Source: an uncultured Bacteroidota bacterium
GTDB lineage: Bacteria; Bacteroidota; Bacteroidia; Chitinophagales; Chitinophagaceae
Length of the DNA stretch: 64,000 nucleotides
Assembly: GCA_903851465.1 (NCBI GenBank)
Contig: CAINOI010000013.1
Location: 1-64,000 of the forward strand
Direction of reading: 5' to 3'
The translations under genes were made by a program, and so were the position numbers. Shown in pieces: positions 30,237 through 41,430 of the stretch; positions within the stretch are counted from its first letter, which is position 1; every line of letters starts with the position of its first letter. Below the pieces are notes generated by a model that saw only the letters and a program-made list of their open reading frames with translations, was not told the origin of the DNA and searched no databases.

Positions 30237-31787
30237 CTATTGTAAAATAAAAGTAATTGTTTGATCTAATTTTCTTGATCCACCACCTGGCTCTGACACT
30301 TTAATTTCTCCAATAGTTACTGTAGTCCCTGGTTGACATTTTTTTATCAATGAAGCTGCACCACCTGAAAAAGCTGGGCCATTTACTTCTGCAAAATCAG
30401 GCTCATCAAACCCTTTACCAGTTGCGATTACGATATAAGAAAGCACATTGAATTTGACACCCTCAAAAACAAAGTCTCTTAAATCTGCAATCACCCCGCC
30501 CTGTGCTCTAAATTTAGCAGCAGCCATATTGCCTCCTGCACTTCCTCCCACAATTGCAATTGGATCTGGAATTCTTTTTACAGGGATATTTAATTTTTGT
30601 GTTTGCTTGCCATCATTGACATTCACTACAGCAGTTCCAGTTTGAGTACAAGTCACTATATATTGTCCAGAACCTGCTTTTCTAATATTCGCACCTGCCC
30701 CTTCAACCGTTACATTAATTTTTTCGCCTCCGCCTCCACCAGTGATACTTAATGGGTTTTCTAAACCCTTATAAAATACCCTTGTTTTATCTGTAGACAC
30801 CACTAAACCAGAAGGTGTACCGACTGTATATTGTACTTCTTTTTCAACCACTGCAGTCTCTCCATTTGGCTTTAAAAAAGAAATACGAACACGCTTTCTT
30901 TGAATGCCTGGTGTCGCTCCAGCTACAGATTTATACATTGCAGATCCATCTGCACCCACAGGCACAACTACGCCATCGATAGAGATGGTTGGTTTTGCTG
31001 CACTACTAAATGCACCTACACCTGCAGTGATCACCAATTCTTCGCCAGACATTAAGTACTGTGAATTAGATGCTGCAAATGCATTGAACTGGTCGTATAC
31101 CAATTCCACTTCTCCAATTTCTTTATGACAATACTCTACTACTTGTGCTTCTGTATTGCGGATATCGTTTTGAAACTTAGTTAAAATTGTTATCGCTGCA
31201 ATTGTTGGCGTCATATTGAAATAAGCATAAGCCCAATCATTTTTCGCAGCTAGATTATTAGAAGTTGGAATCGTTAAATCTAAGGATACGGTTGGAATGA
31301 CATCTTTTGCAATGGCAGGATCTATTGCAGCTAAATCTTGTTTGAATTGTTTTAGTTTATTAAAAAGTTCTTGTCCTTTTGATAAACCTGATTTATTATT
31401 TAGAAATAACCTTGTGGTGGCCTCTAAATCATCTTCATTAAATTTTTCTTTACCCTCTTTAATTTCTAACCCAGACTCTTCTTTTAAAGCTAATTTCAAC
31501 GATTCCACATAGGCAAACATTTCGTCTGACATTGTTTTTGCTTTATTGGCTTTAGGCGCCCAAATTGCCGCTTTTTCGGCCGTCTTTGGATCATTTAATT
31601 TTGCCTTTAAAGAGGTATAGATATCCTCATTCTTTTTTTGAATAATCACATTCGCATTCGTCAAACTTTGATCAATAGTTTTGAATGCGTTTAAGATTTC
31701 GCTTGATACATTCAATGCCAAGAGCGCAGTCAACACCAAGTACATGATGTTAATCATTTTCTGCCTTGGTTCTTTAGGTAACGACAT
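30237..31787 (-). CDS. gldM: Gliding motility / type IX secretion protein GldM
   Basis: MSLPKEPRQKMINIMYLVLTALLALNVSSEILNAF... Confidence 0.96.
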   Translation of the reverse strand: MSLPKEPRQKMINIMYLVLTALLALNVSSEILNAFKTIDQSLTNANVIIQKKNEDIYTSLKAKLNDPKTAEKAAIWAPKANKAKTMSDEMFAYVESLKLALKEESGLEIKEGKEKFNEDDLEATTRLFLNNKSGLSKGQELFNKLKQFKQDLAAIDPAIAKDVIPTVSLDLTIPTSNNLAAKNDWAYAYFNMTPTIAAITILTKFQNDIRNTEAQVVEYCHKEIGEVELVYDQFNAFAASNSQYLMSGEELVITAGVGAFSSAAKPTISIDGVVVPVGADGSAMYKSVAGATPGIQRKRVRISFLKPNGETAVVEKEVQYTVGTPSGLVVSTDKTRVFYKGLENPLSITGGGGGEKINVTVEGAGANIRKAGSGQYIVTCTQTGTAVVNVNDGKQTQKLNIPVKRIPDPIAIVGGSAGGNMAAAKFRAQGGVIADLRDFVFEGVKFNVLSYIVIATGKGFDEPDFAEVNGPAFSGGAASLIKKCQPGTTVTIGEIKVSEPGGGSRKLDQTITFILQ

Positions 31788-31841
31788 TTACGCTATATTT
31801 TATTAAGTGAATTAAAATTTAAGTCAATAGCAACCTTGCTA

Positions 31842-32378
31842 TTATTTTCCTTGCATTGCATTTATCATCTTGCTATACACTTGATTCAACTGAGTTAAGT
31901 TATCTGCTAACTGAGTCATTTGCTCTTTTGTTCTTGCTGCTTCAGTTACAGTAGAACTCATTGCTGTAGACATGTCCTTTAGACTACCATAAAAATGATT
32001 CATCTCTTCGATTGTCTTACTCATTGATAAAAACTGATTGTTCAAGTTTTTTAATCCCTCAGTGGAGCTATTGATTGTACCTAAATTATTAGACACATCT
32101 TGTACTGTTTTTTGAACACTATTTAACGCATGCACTAATTCAGTTGCATCTACTTTTCCACCACCCATTGCGCCACCGCCATGATCCACTGGCGGAGGAG
32201 GAAGGAAAGCATATATTACAAATATTGCAGCTTCTGTTGTTAAACCCACAATCAACGCCCAATCTGCCCATGATAAATGGATGATTTTTGCCATTGCTCC
32301 AATGATTACCACTGCGGCACCTAAAGAGATAACGACGTTTACGATTTTATTTGTTTTTTCTGAAATTGTCTTTGCCAT
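31842..32378 (-). CDS. gldL: Gliding motility / type IX secretion protein GldL
   Basis: Two TM segments VISLGAAVVIIGAMAKIIHLSWADWALIVGLTTEAAIFVIYAF; between gldK and gldM. Confidence 0.92.
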   Translation of the reverse strand: MAKTISEKTNKIVNVVISLGAAVVIIGAMAKIIHLSWADWALIVGLTTEAAIFVIYAFLPPPPVDHGGGAMGGGKVDATELVHALNSVQKTVQDVSNNLGTINSSTEGLKNLNNQFLSMSKTIEEMNHFYGSLKDMSTAMSSTVTEAARTKEQMTQLADNLTQLNQVYSKMINAMQGK

Positions 32379-32427
32379 TAGAAAGATTTATTAAATTAAT
32401 AGTTTGTTACTTGTTTGAATTCGATTT

Positions 32428-33720
32428 TTAATTCACTCTTGGAGCCATTGAAAGCACACATCTAAATCCGATATAAGATTTTGCAGTGTCTTGGTATTCA
32501 TAATTGCGTGAACTCACTTGGCAATTGTATGCAATGTCTTTCCAAGATCCACCTCTGATGACTTTTCTTTTCATCAATATAGGATCAGTATCTTTTGCAT
32601 TGTATTGCACATCTGGACTAAAATCTCCAATAAAGTTATAGCCGCCCTCATAGTAAACAGAACCTGTCCATTCTGCCACATTACCTGCCATATCAAATAA
32701 CCTGAAATCATTTTCGGTATAGGCTTTCACTTTAGTCGTATAGATATTATCATTCTTCGCATCTCCACCAAAATAATCCCCTCTTCCTGGTTTAAAATTG
32801 GCTAACAAACGGCCTTCTTTTGTTCTAGTATAGGGAGAGCCCCATGGATACATTGCATTTGATTTGGAATTGCCTCTTGCAGCATATTCCCATTCAGCTT
32901 CTGTTGGTAATCGATAAATCCCATCAATTTTTTGATCATTTCTTCCAGGTTTTCCCGCATAATAATCACTATTATTAGTTCTCCAATGTGTGAAAGCCAC
33001 TGCTTGTTTCCAAGTCACACCTACCACGGGATATTCATTGTATGCTGCATGACTAAAATACAATCTAGTCAATGGTTCGTTGTAAGAATAGGAGAAATCG
33101 CGCATCCATACCAATGTATCAGGATACACATTTTGATTGACTGTGATTAAGTAATCGCCAAGGGATTGCTCTAATCCTTTAGAAGCTTTTGCTGCCGCTT
33201 TTAAATCGACAAAAGAATATTTATAAACCAATTTGTTAGGATCTATTTCAATCTTTCCTTGAATGCGATTGTCTGGGCTTAATAAAAGTTCATTCAATTT
33301 TTCTAAAACAGCTCTACTATTTTGATTGATTTTTAATGCTCTAGCCCAATCCACGCGAATTGTATCTTCGTTTTGATTAATACCTCCTCCATAAATCGCC
33401 AAATATTTCAATGAATCTGCTACATACTTAACAAATCTTCGGTACTGTTCGTTGGTCACCTCTGTTCTATCCATCCAAAAACTCTGTACCGATACTAATT
33501 TCTTACGATTGACCATCGATAAGTCCATTTGTTCATCACTTGCACCCATATAAAAAGAGCCACTTGGTATTAATACCGTCTGAGGATCTAGTCGGTTGGA
33601 ATTGATATTGCGTTTGCCTTTTTTTGGAGGTGCAAAGGCAATCACAGCAAGTGATAATATCAAAATGCTCAAGGCTGCAATGGGGAAATTGAGCCTATTA
33701 TTTTTTAAAAATGGTACCAT
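32428..33720 (-). CDS. gldK: Gliding motility / type IX secretion protein GldK (formylglycine-generating-enzyme-like fold)
   Basis: SGSFYMGASDEQ...YRLPTEAEWEYAARG...DMAGNVAEWTGS...VIRGGSWKD. Confidence 0.92.
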   Translation of the reverse strand: MVPFLKNNRLNFPIAALSILILSLAVIAFAPPKKGKRNINSNRLDPQTVLIPSGSFYMGASDEQMDLSMVNRKKLVSVQSFWMDRTEVTNEQYRRFVKYVADSLKYLAIYGGGINQNEDTIRVDWARALKINQNSRAVLEKLNELLLSPDNRIQGKIEIDPNKLVYKYSFVDLKAAAKASKGLEQSLGDYLITVNQNVYPDTLVWMRDFSYSYNEPLTRLYFSHAAYNEYPVVGVTWKQAVAFTHWRTNNSDYYAGKPGRNDQKIDGIYRLPTEAEWEYAARGNSKSNAMYPWGSPYTRTKEGRLLANFKPGRGDYFGGDAKNDNIYTTKVKAYTENDFRLFDMAGNVAEWTGSVYYEGGYNFIGDFSPDVQYNAKDTDPILMKRKVIRGGSWKDIAYNCQVSSRNYEYQDTAKSYIGFRCVLSMAPRVN

Positions 33721-33856
33721 ATAATTTAAAAACGATTTTTTTTACAAAAAATTACATTCAAGGGGTAAAATAAGCAGATTGTTTTAACGCTATTTTTAAA
33801 CCTGAATGAATTGATTTTCATCACTATTTAGAAGATGCAAATTAAGACATTAGTTG

Positions 33857-35884
33857 TTAGATATTTGCTAAAATCAGGTTGATATGAGGCTTGGGCTGGG
33901 AGCAGGTCTTGTTTTTACATATAAAATACTGATTATCAATACATTTTTTGTCTTTTAAGAGTGGGATTCGGTCTTCCTCAACCTGACTCATAATGCGTAT
34001 TGAATGGGGCAAAAAGACAGCGTTTAAAGTAGGCAAGCTTTCATAGACAGTGGGACCTACCCCAACCAATTCTATCATCCCAGTGGACATTTGGAAAAAA
34101 CTTTGGGCCCAACAGCCAAAAGAGTTTGGATATTGAAGTAAAGATGGTCGCATAGAATGGATCATGTTTTCGGCATGCAAAGTCCATTGATCAAGATCAA
34201 AAACATGGCCTAGATAATATAAACTTGAACAAATGAGTGCATTGCCACTTGGCTGAGCACCATCATACTGCTCTTTTTTTCGGATGATAACATCCTTTTG
34301 ATAAACTGCGGTATAATAAAAATAAAGTCCTTCTTCGTCTATGAAATTAACAAGCACATAGTCCATCCACTTTTTTGCTTGAATCAAATAACCGGTATTG
34401 CCTGTGATTTCTTGAAGTTGTATATACGCTTGAATCAAATTGGCATAGTCATCCAAAAATGCAGCCGTTTTTGGGATACCATTTGCACTACTATGATAAA
34501 AATAATGTGCATTAGTGTGGTACAAATTTTGTTCCAACCATTGAATAGATTCAATCGCAGCATCTTTGTATTGGTTGTTCCCTGTGGCGCTGTACATTTT
34601 ACAAAAACCAACAATACACATTGCGTTCCAACTCAATATTATTTTATGGTCTAAAGCTGGACGAATTCGAACTGCACGGACATCAAATAATTTTTTAAGC
34701 GCTTTTTGCCAAGCAGGTTCCCATTCTTTTTCAATGTCACTTTGTGTCCAAAGAATATTGGTATGCTCCCAATTGCCGTTTGGAGTAACTTGATAATAGG
34801 CGACAAAATCATCAAAGATGGTAGGATCGATGACTGCTTTCAATTCGTCGTAGGACCAAGTATAAAACTTGCCTTCAACCCCTTCTGAATCGGCATCTAA
34901 TGCGGCATAGTAGCCCCCTGCTCCATTGTATAACTCTCTCTGTAAAAATTCAAATGTGGCCTGGATTACATTTAAGTAAATTGGCTTTTTTGTAATCTGA
35001 TAGGCTTCGGCTAATACACCCAAAATTAACGCATTGTCGTACAGCATTTTTTCAAAATGTGGCGCCTGCCACATGGCATCCACACTGTATCTCGAAAATC
35101 CACCACCAAGATGGTCATAAATACCTCCTTGTATCATTTTATCAATAGACCTGATAGCATGTACCACGGAAGCCTGATCTTTATTTTGAAAATAATTTCG
35201 AAATAAAACTTGTATAGCAAATGTTTGTGGAAATTTTGGTGCTGCACCAAATCCACCCCATTGTGTATCTGCATTTTGCAACATCTTTTGAGCAAGTAAT
35301 TGGAATGCTTCATTCGTAGCAACAGCTTCGACCTCTTGACTTTGCAATGCTTTGATATTGCTTTGTAAGAGATGCTGTGTTAAATGCGTTGCTTGTTCTA
35401 TTAGTTTATCACGGTTGTTGTCAAAAGCAGCTTGTACCCCTTTTAAAACATCCATCCATGATGCACGATTTTGCATGGCATTTGGCGGGAAATAAGTACC
35501 TCCATAAAAAGGCTGCCCATTGGGTAACAAAAATATATTCAATGGCCAACCACCTGAACCAGTCATCGCCTGCAATGCATCCATGTAAATATGATCAACA
35601 TCGGGCCGTTCTTCTCGGTCTACTTTGATATTGATAAAATGCGTGTTCATGTAATTAGCGACTGCTTCATCCTCAAAACTCTCTCGTTCCATGACATGAC
35701 ACCAATGACATGCAGCATACCCAATACTTAGTAAAATAGGTTTATCTAAAGCGGTAGCTGTTGCGAATAAGTTTTCCGACCAAGGCTTCCATTGCACTGG
35801 ATTGTGTGCGTGTTGTAATAAATAGGGACTTGTTTCTTTACTTAGATCGTTCGTAAACTTTGTATTGGCACTCATAGCGTGCAA
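33857..35884 (-). CDS. DUF255 thioredoxin-domain protein (YyaL/spermatogenesis-associated protein 20-like)
   Basis: [17 protein letters not shown]...[24 protein letters not shown]. Confidence 0.92.
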   Translation of the reverse strand: MHAMSANTKFTNDLSKETSPYLLQHAHNPVQWKPWSENLFATATALDKPILLSIGYAACHWCHVMERESFEDEAVANYMNTHFINIKVDREERPDVDHIYMDALQAMTGSGGWPLNIFLLPNGQPFYGGTYFPPNAMQNRASWMDVLKGVQAAFDNNRDKLIEQATHLTQHLLQSNIKALQSQEVEAVATNEAFQLLAQKMLQNADTQWGGFGAAPKFPQTFAIQVLFRNYFQNKDQASVVHAIRSIDKMIQGGIYDHLGGGFSRYSVDAMWQAPHFEKMLYDNALILGVLAEAYQITKKPIYLNVIQATFEFLQRELYNGAGGYYAALDADSEGVEGKFYTWSYDELKAVIDPTIFDDFVAYYQVTPNGNWEHTNILWTQSDIEKEWEPAWQKALKKLFDVRAVRIRPALDHKIILSWNAMCIVGFCKMYSATGNNQYKDAAIESIQWLEQNLYHTNAHYFYHSSANGIPKTAAFLDDYANLIQAYIQLQEITGNTGYLIQAKKWMDYVLVNFIDEEGLYFYYTAVYQKDVIIRKKEQYDGAQPSGNALICSSLYYLGHVFDLDQWTLHAENMIHSMRPSLLQYPNSFGCWAQSFFQMSTGMIELVGVGPTVYESLPTLNAVFLPHSIRIMSQVEEDRIPLLKDKKCIDNQYFICKNKTCSQPKPHINLILANI

Positions 35885-35890
35885 ATTAGT

Positions 35891-36694
35891 TTATTTCTTT
35901 TTAGATGTTTGTGCTAAAAACTGATCAAGACCAGCGAACATACTAGACACTTGAGGACTAGGTACTTTAATATGTAAATTCAAGCCAGCATCTTCGATTG
36001 CTTTGCAAGTATTGGAGCCAAACGCTGCTAGTGTAGTCCCATTTTGAATAAAACCCGGTTGATTGTCATACAGGCTCTTTAAACCACTTGGCGTAAACAA
36101 ACAAATGATATCAAAATCATGTTCTTTCAATAGTGGTTTTATATCACTACTTACAGATCGATACATATAAGCTAAGTCAAAAGAACAACCATGGTCTTTT
36201 AACCAATTCACAATTTCATTGTCTTGTTGGTTCTCGCTACATACATAAAGAAATTGTTCATTGGCTTTATGCTTATTCAATACATCAAATAGTTTTTTAT
36301 TGGACCCGTCAGCACCAAAAAATACTTTACGCTTTCTATACATGATAAACTTTTGCAAATACAATGCAACAGATTCAGTAATGCAGAAATATTTAGTGTC
36401 TTGACTAATGTTGATCTTTAATTCATCGCAAGTTCTAAAAAAATGATCAATCGCATTTTTGCTTGTAAAAATAACAGCAGAATAGGCAGGAATTTCAATT
36501 TTAGTTTTTCTAAATTCTTTAGCGCCAATTGGCTCCAATTCAATAAAAGGTTTAAAAAATAAAGTCACTTTGTACTTTCTTTCTAAATCAAAATAAGGTG
36601 ATTTTTCACTTTCAGGCTTCGCTTGTGAAATTAGAATTTTTTTAATGGTCTTAGTCGCAGTTGCCTTTTTTTCTACACTCATTTCTTTTGCCAT
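35891..36694 (-). CDS. hemD: Uroporphyrinogen-III synthase
   Basis: AVIFTSKNAIDHFF...LFTPSGLKSLYDN...LAAFGSNTCKAIEDAG; start chosen at MAKEMSVEKK. Confidence 0.85.
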   Translation of the reverse strand: MAKEMSVEKKATATKTIKKILISQAKPESEKSPYFDLERKYKVTLFFKPFIELEPIGAKEFRKTKIEIPAYSAVIFTSKNAIDHFFRTCDELKINISQDTKYFCITESVALYLQKFIMYRKRKVFFGADGSNKKLFDVLNKHKANEQFLYVCSENQQDNEIVNWLKDHGCSFDLAYMYRSVSSDIKPLLKEHDFDIICLFTPSGLKSLYDNQPGFIQNGTTLAAFGSNTCKAIEDAGLNLHIKVPSPQVSSMFAGLDQFLAQTSKKK

Positions 36695-36710
36695 TTTAAA
36701 CTTTCTACAA

Positions 36711-37787
36711 TTAGTAAGTTCCTCCAAAATATTGTACTATCAATTTGTATAGAATCAATAGTGGTATTATTTCGAAAGCACAAAGGTAAAGAAAAAAATG
36801 AAAGGAAGAGACATGTAATTTGTTCCTAACAGATGTTAATGAAAATAGGTACCTATATAGTATCAAAAGGACCATTAATATGCCGGCACCCCCAATTGCA
36901 AATGGATGCAAAAATGGCTTAGCGAATGCCAAGATGCCAATGAAAGGTAAGAATAAGATACCTAGCACTTTGTTGATCATGAATACCACAAAAATATACG
37001 TCTGAACTAGTTCATTGGTATTAAAGATATAGCCTGCAATAGTTAAACAAATGTACTTTCCAACATACAATCCCAAGAAGAACAAACACATATATGAAAA
37101 ACCTTCCCAAAATTGAATAGGTAGTAAATGTCCATTAAAAATGATCAATGTAGCCATTAATGAAAAACTAATAATAAAGCCAATATTCATGATAAAAGAA
37201 GCCATGCTATTTTGCAAAAGCTGTTCTCTATTTTGCATCATCCTTAATGAGGATTGACTAAATTGACTAAACAATTTCGCAATATACTGTGGGGCAATTT
37301 GAATCAGAAATCCATATAAAAATACCAATGCAATAACCACATAAAAAAGTACATCTTTATCTGGCAACGAAAATTTTTGTTCAATCTTATACAATACATC
37401 CTCTGCATTGGATGAGGTTATCTTTTGATTGTATAACTGATATGCGTTCTTTTTTTTCGCGAAGAAATTGAGGTACAATTGTAGGACATTGAAACTACTA
37501 TCTTTTGGATCTCTTGGTATAGATTGTAAATACCAAGCATCGGCTTGAATAAATGTTTTTGGAATAACCGGCTTATACTGCACCCATAACGTGTCTTTGA
37601 CCAAGGTACTATCTTGTAGGGTTGAGGTAGTATCCCTTAAAAGCATTACAGTATCTTTTTGACTTGCTTGCTTCACAACGGTAAAGCTAGACAATACAAA
37701 TAGTCCAATGAAGGCAAATAAAAATTTCTTAAGCTGGGCTAACATCTGCTGCAAAAATAAGTATACTAATGCAGAATTAAAGAACAA
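36711..37787 (-). CDS. DUF4271-like integral membrane protein
   Basis: Multiple TM segments; partner of hemD in Bacteroidota. Confidence 0.72.
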   Translation of the reverse strand: MFFNSALVYLFLQQMLAQLKKFLFAFIGLFVLSSFTVVKQASQKDTVMLLRDTTSTLQDSTLVKDTLWVQYKPVIPKTFIQADAWYLQSIPRDPKDSSFNVLQLYLNFFAKKKNAYQLYNQKITSSNAEDVLYKIEQKFSLPDKDVLFYVVIALVFLYGFLIQIAPQYIAKLFSQFSQSSLRMMQNREQLLQNSMASFIMNIGFIISFSLMATLIIFNGHLLPIQFWEGFSYMCLFFLGLYVGKYICLTIAGYIFNTNELVQTYIFVVFMINKVLGILFLPFIGILAFAKPFLHPFAIGGAGILMVLLILYRYLFSLTSVRNKLHVSSFHFFLYLCAFEIIPLLILYKLIVQYFGGTY

Positions 37788-37814
37788 TGCCTAGCTTTGT
37801 TGGTAATTCAAATT

Positions 37815-38957
37815 ATGGCTGGCATCTACTTACATATTCCTTTTTGCAAAAAAGCTTGTCATTATTGCAATTTTCATTTTTCTACACAGACAGTGCATAT
37901 ACAATCATTTGTAGACGCCCTGATTCAAGAAATTGAACTTCAGAAAAGCTATATCAAGGAGCCCATCGAGACCATCTACTTTGGAGGAGGGACCCCCTCC
38001 CTTTTAAATGAAGCACAATTAAAATCAATTCTAGCTGCTATTTACGCCCACTTTAAAGTTGAAGCTACCATAGAATGTACTTTAGAAGCCAATCCAGACG
38101 ACATCCATCCAATCAAATTGGCTGCATGGAAACAAATAGGCGTCAATCGATTAAGTATTGGAATTCAGAGCTTTCAGGCAGCTGCTTTAACTTGGATGAA
38201 TCGAGCACATACAGTAGAGCAATCACATGCCGCGATTCAAATGGCGAAGCAGGCTGGAATCAACAATTTAAGTATAGACTTAATTTATGGTACGCCAACT
38301 TTAACTGACCAAGGATTGATGGAAGATTTAGATTGGATTCAACAATACCAAATCAACCATGTTTCCTGTTATGCATTAACTGTAGAAGATAAGACTGCTT
38401 TAAAAAAATTGATCGAAAAAGCGCAAATCGAGGATGTGGACCCAGAAAAACAAGCCAGACATTTTGAAATCGTTACCTCTAAATTAATGGCCATGGGCAT
38501 GGAACATTATGAAATTTCAAATTTTGCAAAGCCTGGTTTTAGAAGTCAACACAATAGTCATTATTGGTCTGGCAAACATTATCTTGGCCTAGGTCCATCT
38601 GCACATTCATTCAATACCATTTCTAGACAATGGACAATATCAAACAATGCATTGTATATCCAAAGCATTGCGCATGGACAATTGAATTTTGAGATTGAAT
38701 ACCTCACAGAAGCCAATCGTTATAATGAATACATGATGACTAGTCTAAGACGAATGGAAGGCTTTGATTTAGATTTCATACAAGCTACATTTGGCAAAAG
38801 CTACTATGATCATAGCATCGCAATCATACATGAAATGCATGATAAAGCTGTGTTTAAGCAAAATGAAAATCGATACAGTTTAAATGATGGCGCTAAATTT
38901 TTAGCAGACGGTATTGCTTCAGATTTTTTTATACTAGAATCTGCTCCAACTCCTTAA
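37815..38957 (+). CDS. hemW: Radical SAM family heme chaperone HemW
   Basis: MAGIYLHIPFCKKACHYCNFHF (CxxxCxxC), TIYFGGGTPSLL. Confidence 0.94.
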   Translation: MAGIYLHIPFCKKACHYCNFHFSTQTVHIQSFVDALIQEIELQKSYIKEPIETIYFGGGTPSLLNEAQLKSILAAIYAHFKVEATIECTLEANPDDIHPIKLAAWKQIGVNRLSIGIQSFQAAALTWMNRAHTVEQSHAAIQMAKQAGINNLSIDLIYGTPTLTDQGLMEDLDWIQQYQINHVSCYALTVEDKTALKKLIEKAQIEDVDPEKQARHFEIVTSKLMAMGMEHYEISNFAKPGFRSQHNSHYWSGKHYLGLGPSAHSFNTISRQWTISNNALYIQSIAHGQLNFEIEYLTEANRYNEYMMTSLRRMEGFDLDFIQATFGKSYYDHSIAIIHEMHDKAVFKQNENRYSLNDGAKFLADGIASDFFILESAPTP

Positions 38958-39972
38958 AAGTGGTATCTGGCGCCGCTCCTTCCCATAATACCTGGTACAC
39001 CGCATCCATAATTGGCAACTTTACATTCAAAGTTTGATTCATAGTATGGATACACTTACTAGCGTTATAACCTTCGGCCACCATATTGAGTTCTAATTCC
39101 GCAGCTCTAACAGAGTATCCTTTTCCAATCATATTTCCAAAAGTTCTATTTCTACTATGAAGGGAATAGCAAGTCACCAATAAGTCGCCTAAATAAACAG
39201 ATGCATTATGATTGATAGCACAAAAATTATCACTGTTATGATTCGAAGTATGGGCACCACTATATTTTTGAGTCGCAATTTCTTTTAACAATACTTGCAT
39301 TTCATTCGCACAATTCGCAATGTATACACTTAAAAAATTGTCTCCATATTCCAGTCCATGAACAATTCCCGCACCAAGCGCATAAATGTTTTTTGCAACG
39401 CCAGCGTATTGAACCCCTATTACATCGTTATTTACAATGGTATTGATATAGTCTGATTTAAAATAACTTGCAATAGTTGTTGTAGTTGCTTCATCTAAGC
39501 CAGAAAAAGTCAAATAAGACAATTGTTCAGCAGCGACTTCCTCAGCGTGGCTTGGACCTAATAAAGTAAAGTAGGAAGCAAGAGGAAAATTAAATTGCTG
39601 TTCTAACCATTGATTCAATAAAATATTATGAACAGGCAGGACCCCTTTTACCGCCGAAACAACTAATTTATTTTTTAAATCTGCTGCATCTAATGACGCA
39701 AGTGTTGTTTCTATGTGGATAGATGGCACTGCTATGATAATGATATCTGAGGCTTCCACAACAGCTTTAATATCGGTTGAAAAACGAATATGTTGTAATT
39801 CAAAATAGGCATTTCTTAAATAAAACGGATTGTGTTTTCGTTTTATAAAATAATCGATATTGGCTTGTTGTCTAACCCACCATGTAATTGGATGGCCATT
39901 ATCTGTTATAATTTTTGCAATCGCAGTAGCCCAACTTCCGCTACCAATGACGCCAATTCGCTTTTGTTCCAT
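38929..39972 (-). CDS. gpsA: Glycerol-3-phosphate dehydrogenase (NAD(P)+)
   Basis: IGVIGSGSWATAIAKIITDN...VQYAGVAKNIYALGAGI...LGDLLVTCYSLHSRNRTFG. Confidence 0.95.
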   Translation of the reverse strand: MEQKRIGVIGSGSWATAIAKIITDNGHPITWWVRQQANIDYFIKRKHNPFYLRNAYFELQHIRFSTDIKAVVEASDIIIIAVPSIHIETTLASLDAADLKNKLVVSAVKGVLPVHNILLNQWLEQQFNFPLASYFTLLGPSHAEEVAAEQLSYLTFSGLDEATTTTIASYFKSDYINTIVNNDVIGVQYAGVAKNIYALGAGIVHGLEYGDNFLSVYIANCANEMQVLLKEIATQKYSGAHTSNHNSDNFCAINHNASVYLGDLLVTCYSLHSRNRTFGNMIGKGYSVRAAELELNMVAEGYNASKCIHTMNQTLNVKLPIMDAVYQVLWEGAAPDTTFKELEQILV

Positions 39973-39996
39973 TGTACAAACATAAGAAATTCATAA

Positions 39997-40031
39997 AAAA
40001 GGGGGCGCATTTTTTATATGCGCCCCCTTTT
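39997..40031 (-). terminator. Intrinsic terminator downstream of the HlyD-type gene
   Basis: AAAAGGGGGCGCAT-tttttat-ATGCGCCCCCTTTT with a T run on the minus strand. Confidence 0.9.
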
Positions 40032-40054
40032 AGGTCTATTTTAATATTTTCAAC

Positions 40055-41401
40055 TTATTTTTTCTCTTCAAATAACTTTTCTTTTGTAACAACTTTTACC
40101 AAAGAGCCCTCTTTTAAAGTCTTGCTTACTATGCTATAAGGTCCTGTGATGACTTGGTCTCCTACCTTCAATCCAGCTACTTCGATAAAATTTAAATCTT
40201 GAATATCTGTTTTTACTTTGACCATCTTTACCTTATTGTCTTTTTGCAAAATAAAGACCACTTCATTTAATTCTTGCTCTTTAACAGGTTCTTTATCAGT
40301 ATTATTATTTGTAGTACTAGAAACCTTAGTATCTTTTCCTTTACCATCACTGTCTCTTGTAGTGACTGCATTCAATGGTACGGTAACTACATTCACTTTA
40401 GATTTGGTTTGTATGTCAGCACTCGCTGTCATACCTGGTCTGAATGGGAATATGGCATTCTCTTGAATTAAGTCAGCATAACTATCGGTTAATAAACGAA
40501 TATGTACTTTATAATTAGCTACTTCGGCTGCTGAACTAATGCCAGATGCTGCAGTAATTGGATTGGCAATCTTGTATACAATCCCTTTGAATTTTCTATT
40601 GTTATAAGCATCTACTTCTACCAATGCGGTGTCACCTAACTTCACTTTAGTGATATCATTCTCGCCCACATCAACTCTAACTTCGATACTCTTCATATCC
40701 GCCACACGCATCATTTCTGTACCAGCCATTTGCGCTGTTCCAACCACGCGTTCTCCTTTCTTAACATTCATTAAACTAATGATACCATCCATTGGAGATA
40801 CAATCGTAGTTCTAGCTAAGTCCTTTTCTGCTCTAGCCAATTGTGCTTTCACACCTTGAACCTGTGCTTCCCCACTTTTAATAGATTCTTTTGCTGCATT
40901 GTAACTAGATTCTGCAGAACGGAAAGTTTGTTCAACTTGCTCGTATTCTGCTCTTGATACAATTTTGTCTGCAAATAATTTTTTGTAACGCTCATACGCC
41001 GCTTTTGAACTTTCGTATCCATTTTTCAAACCGCTCAAATTCGCTTTTACATTTTCATATTGTGCTTTCACTTGATTCACAGAAGCAGTGACTTGATCTC
41101 TTTGAGAAGAGTATATGTCCGCATAGATTTTTGCTAAAATTTGTCCTTTAGTCACTTTTGCGCCTTCTTCTACAAATAAGCTTACAATCTCTCCAGAGAT
41201 GTCTGGACTTACTTTTACTTCGATTTCTGGATACACTTTACCGCTAGCATTTACCGACTCAGTGATGGTTCTTAATTCCACCTTCTCTACTGTGACTTCG
41301 ATACCTTCGTCTTTTCCAATGACACCTGCTTTTTTAAGTCCTACAAGTGCTACTACTAAGACAACAAAACCTACGATACCCCAAATGATTTTCTTATTCA
41401 T
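40055..41401 (-). CDS. Efflux RND/MacA-type periplasmic adaptor (HlyD family)
   Basis: VNASGKVYPEIEVKVSPDISGEIVSLFVEEGAKVTKGQILAKI; coiled-coil hairpin; VVTVPLNAV. Confidence 0.9.
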   Translation of the reverse strand: MNKKIIWGIVGFVVLVVALVGLKKAGVIGKDEGIEVTVEKVELRTITESVNASGKVYPEIEVKVSPDISGEIVSLFVEEGAKVTKGQILAKIYADIYSSQRDQVTASVNQVKAQYENVKANLSGLKNGYESSKAAYERYKKLFADKIVSRAEYEQVEQTFRSAESSYNAAKESIKSGEAQVQGVKAQLARAEKDLARTTIVSPMDGIISLMNVKKGERVVGTAQMAGTEMMRVADMKSIEVRVDVGENDITKVKLGDTALVEVDAYNNRKFKGIVYKIANPITAASGISSAAEVANYKVHIRLLTDSYADLIQENAIFPFRPGMTASADIQTKSKVNVVTVPLNAVTTRDSDGKGKDTKVSSTTNNNTDKEPVKEQELNEVVFILQKDNKVKMVKVKTDIQDLNFIEVAGLKVGDQVITGPYSIVSKTLKEGSLVKVVTKEKLFEEKK

Positions 41402-41430
41402 TTTTTTTATTTTACGATGCGATTAATAAA

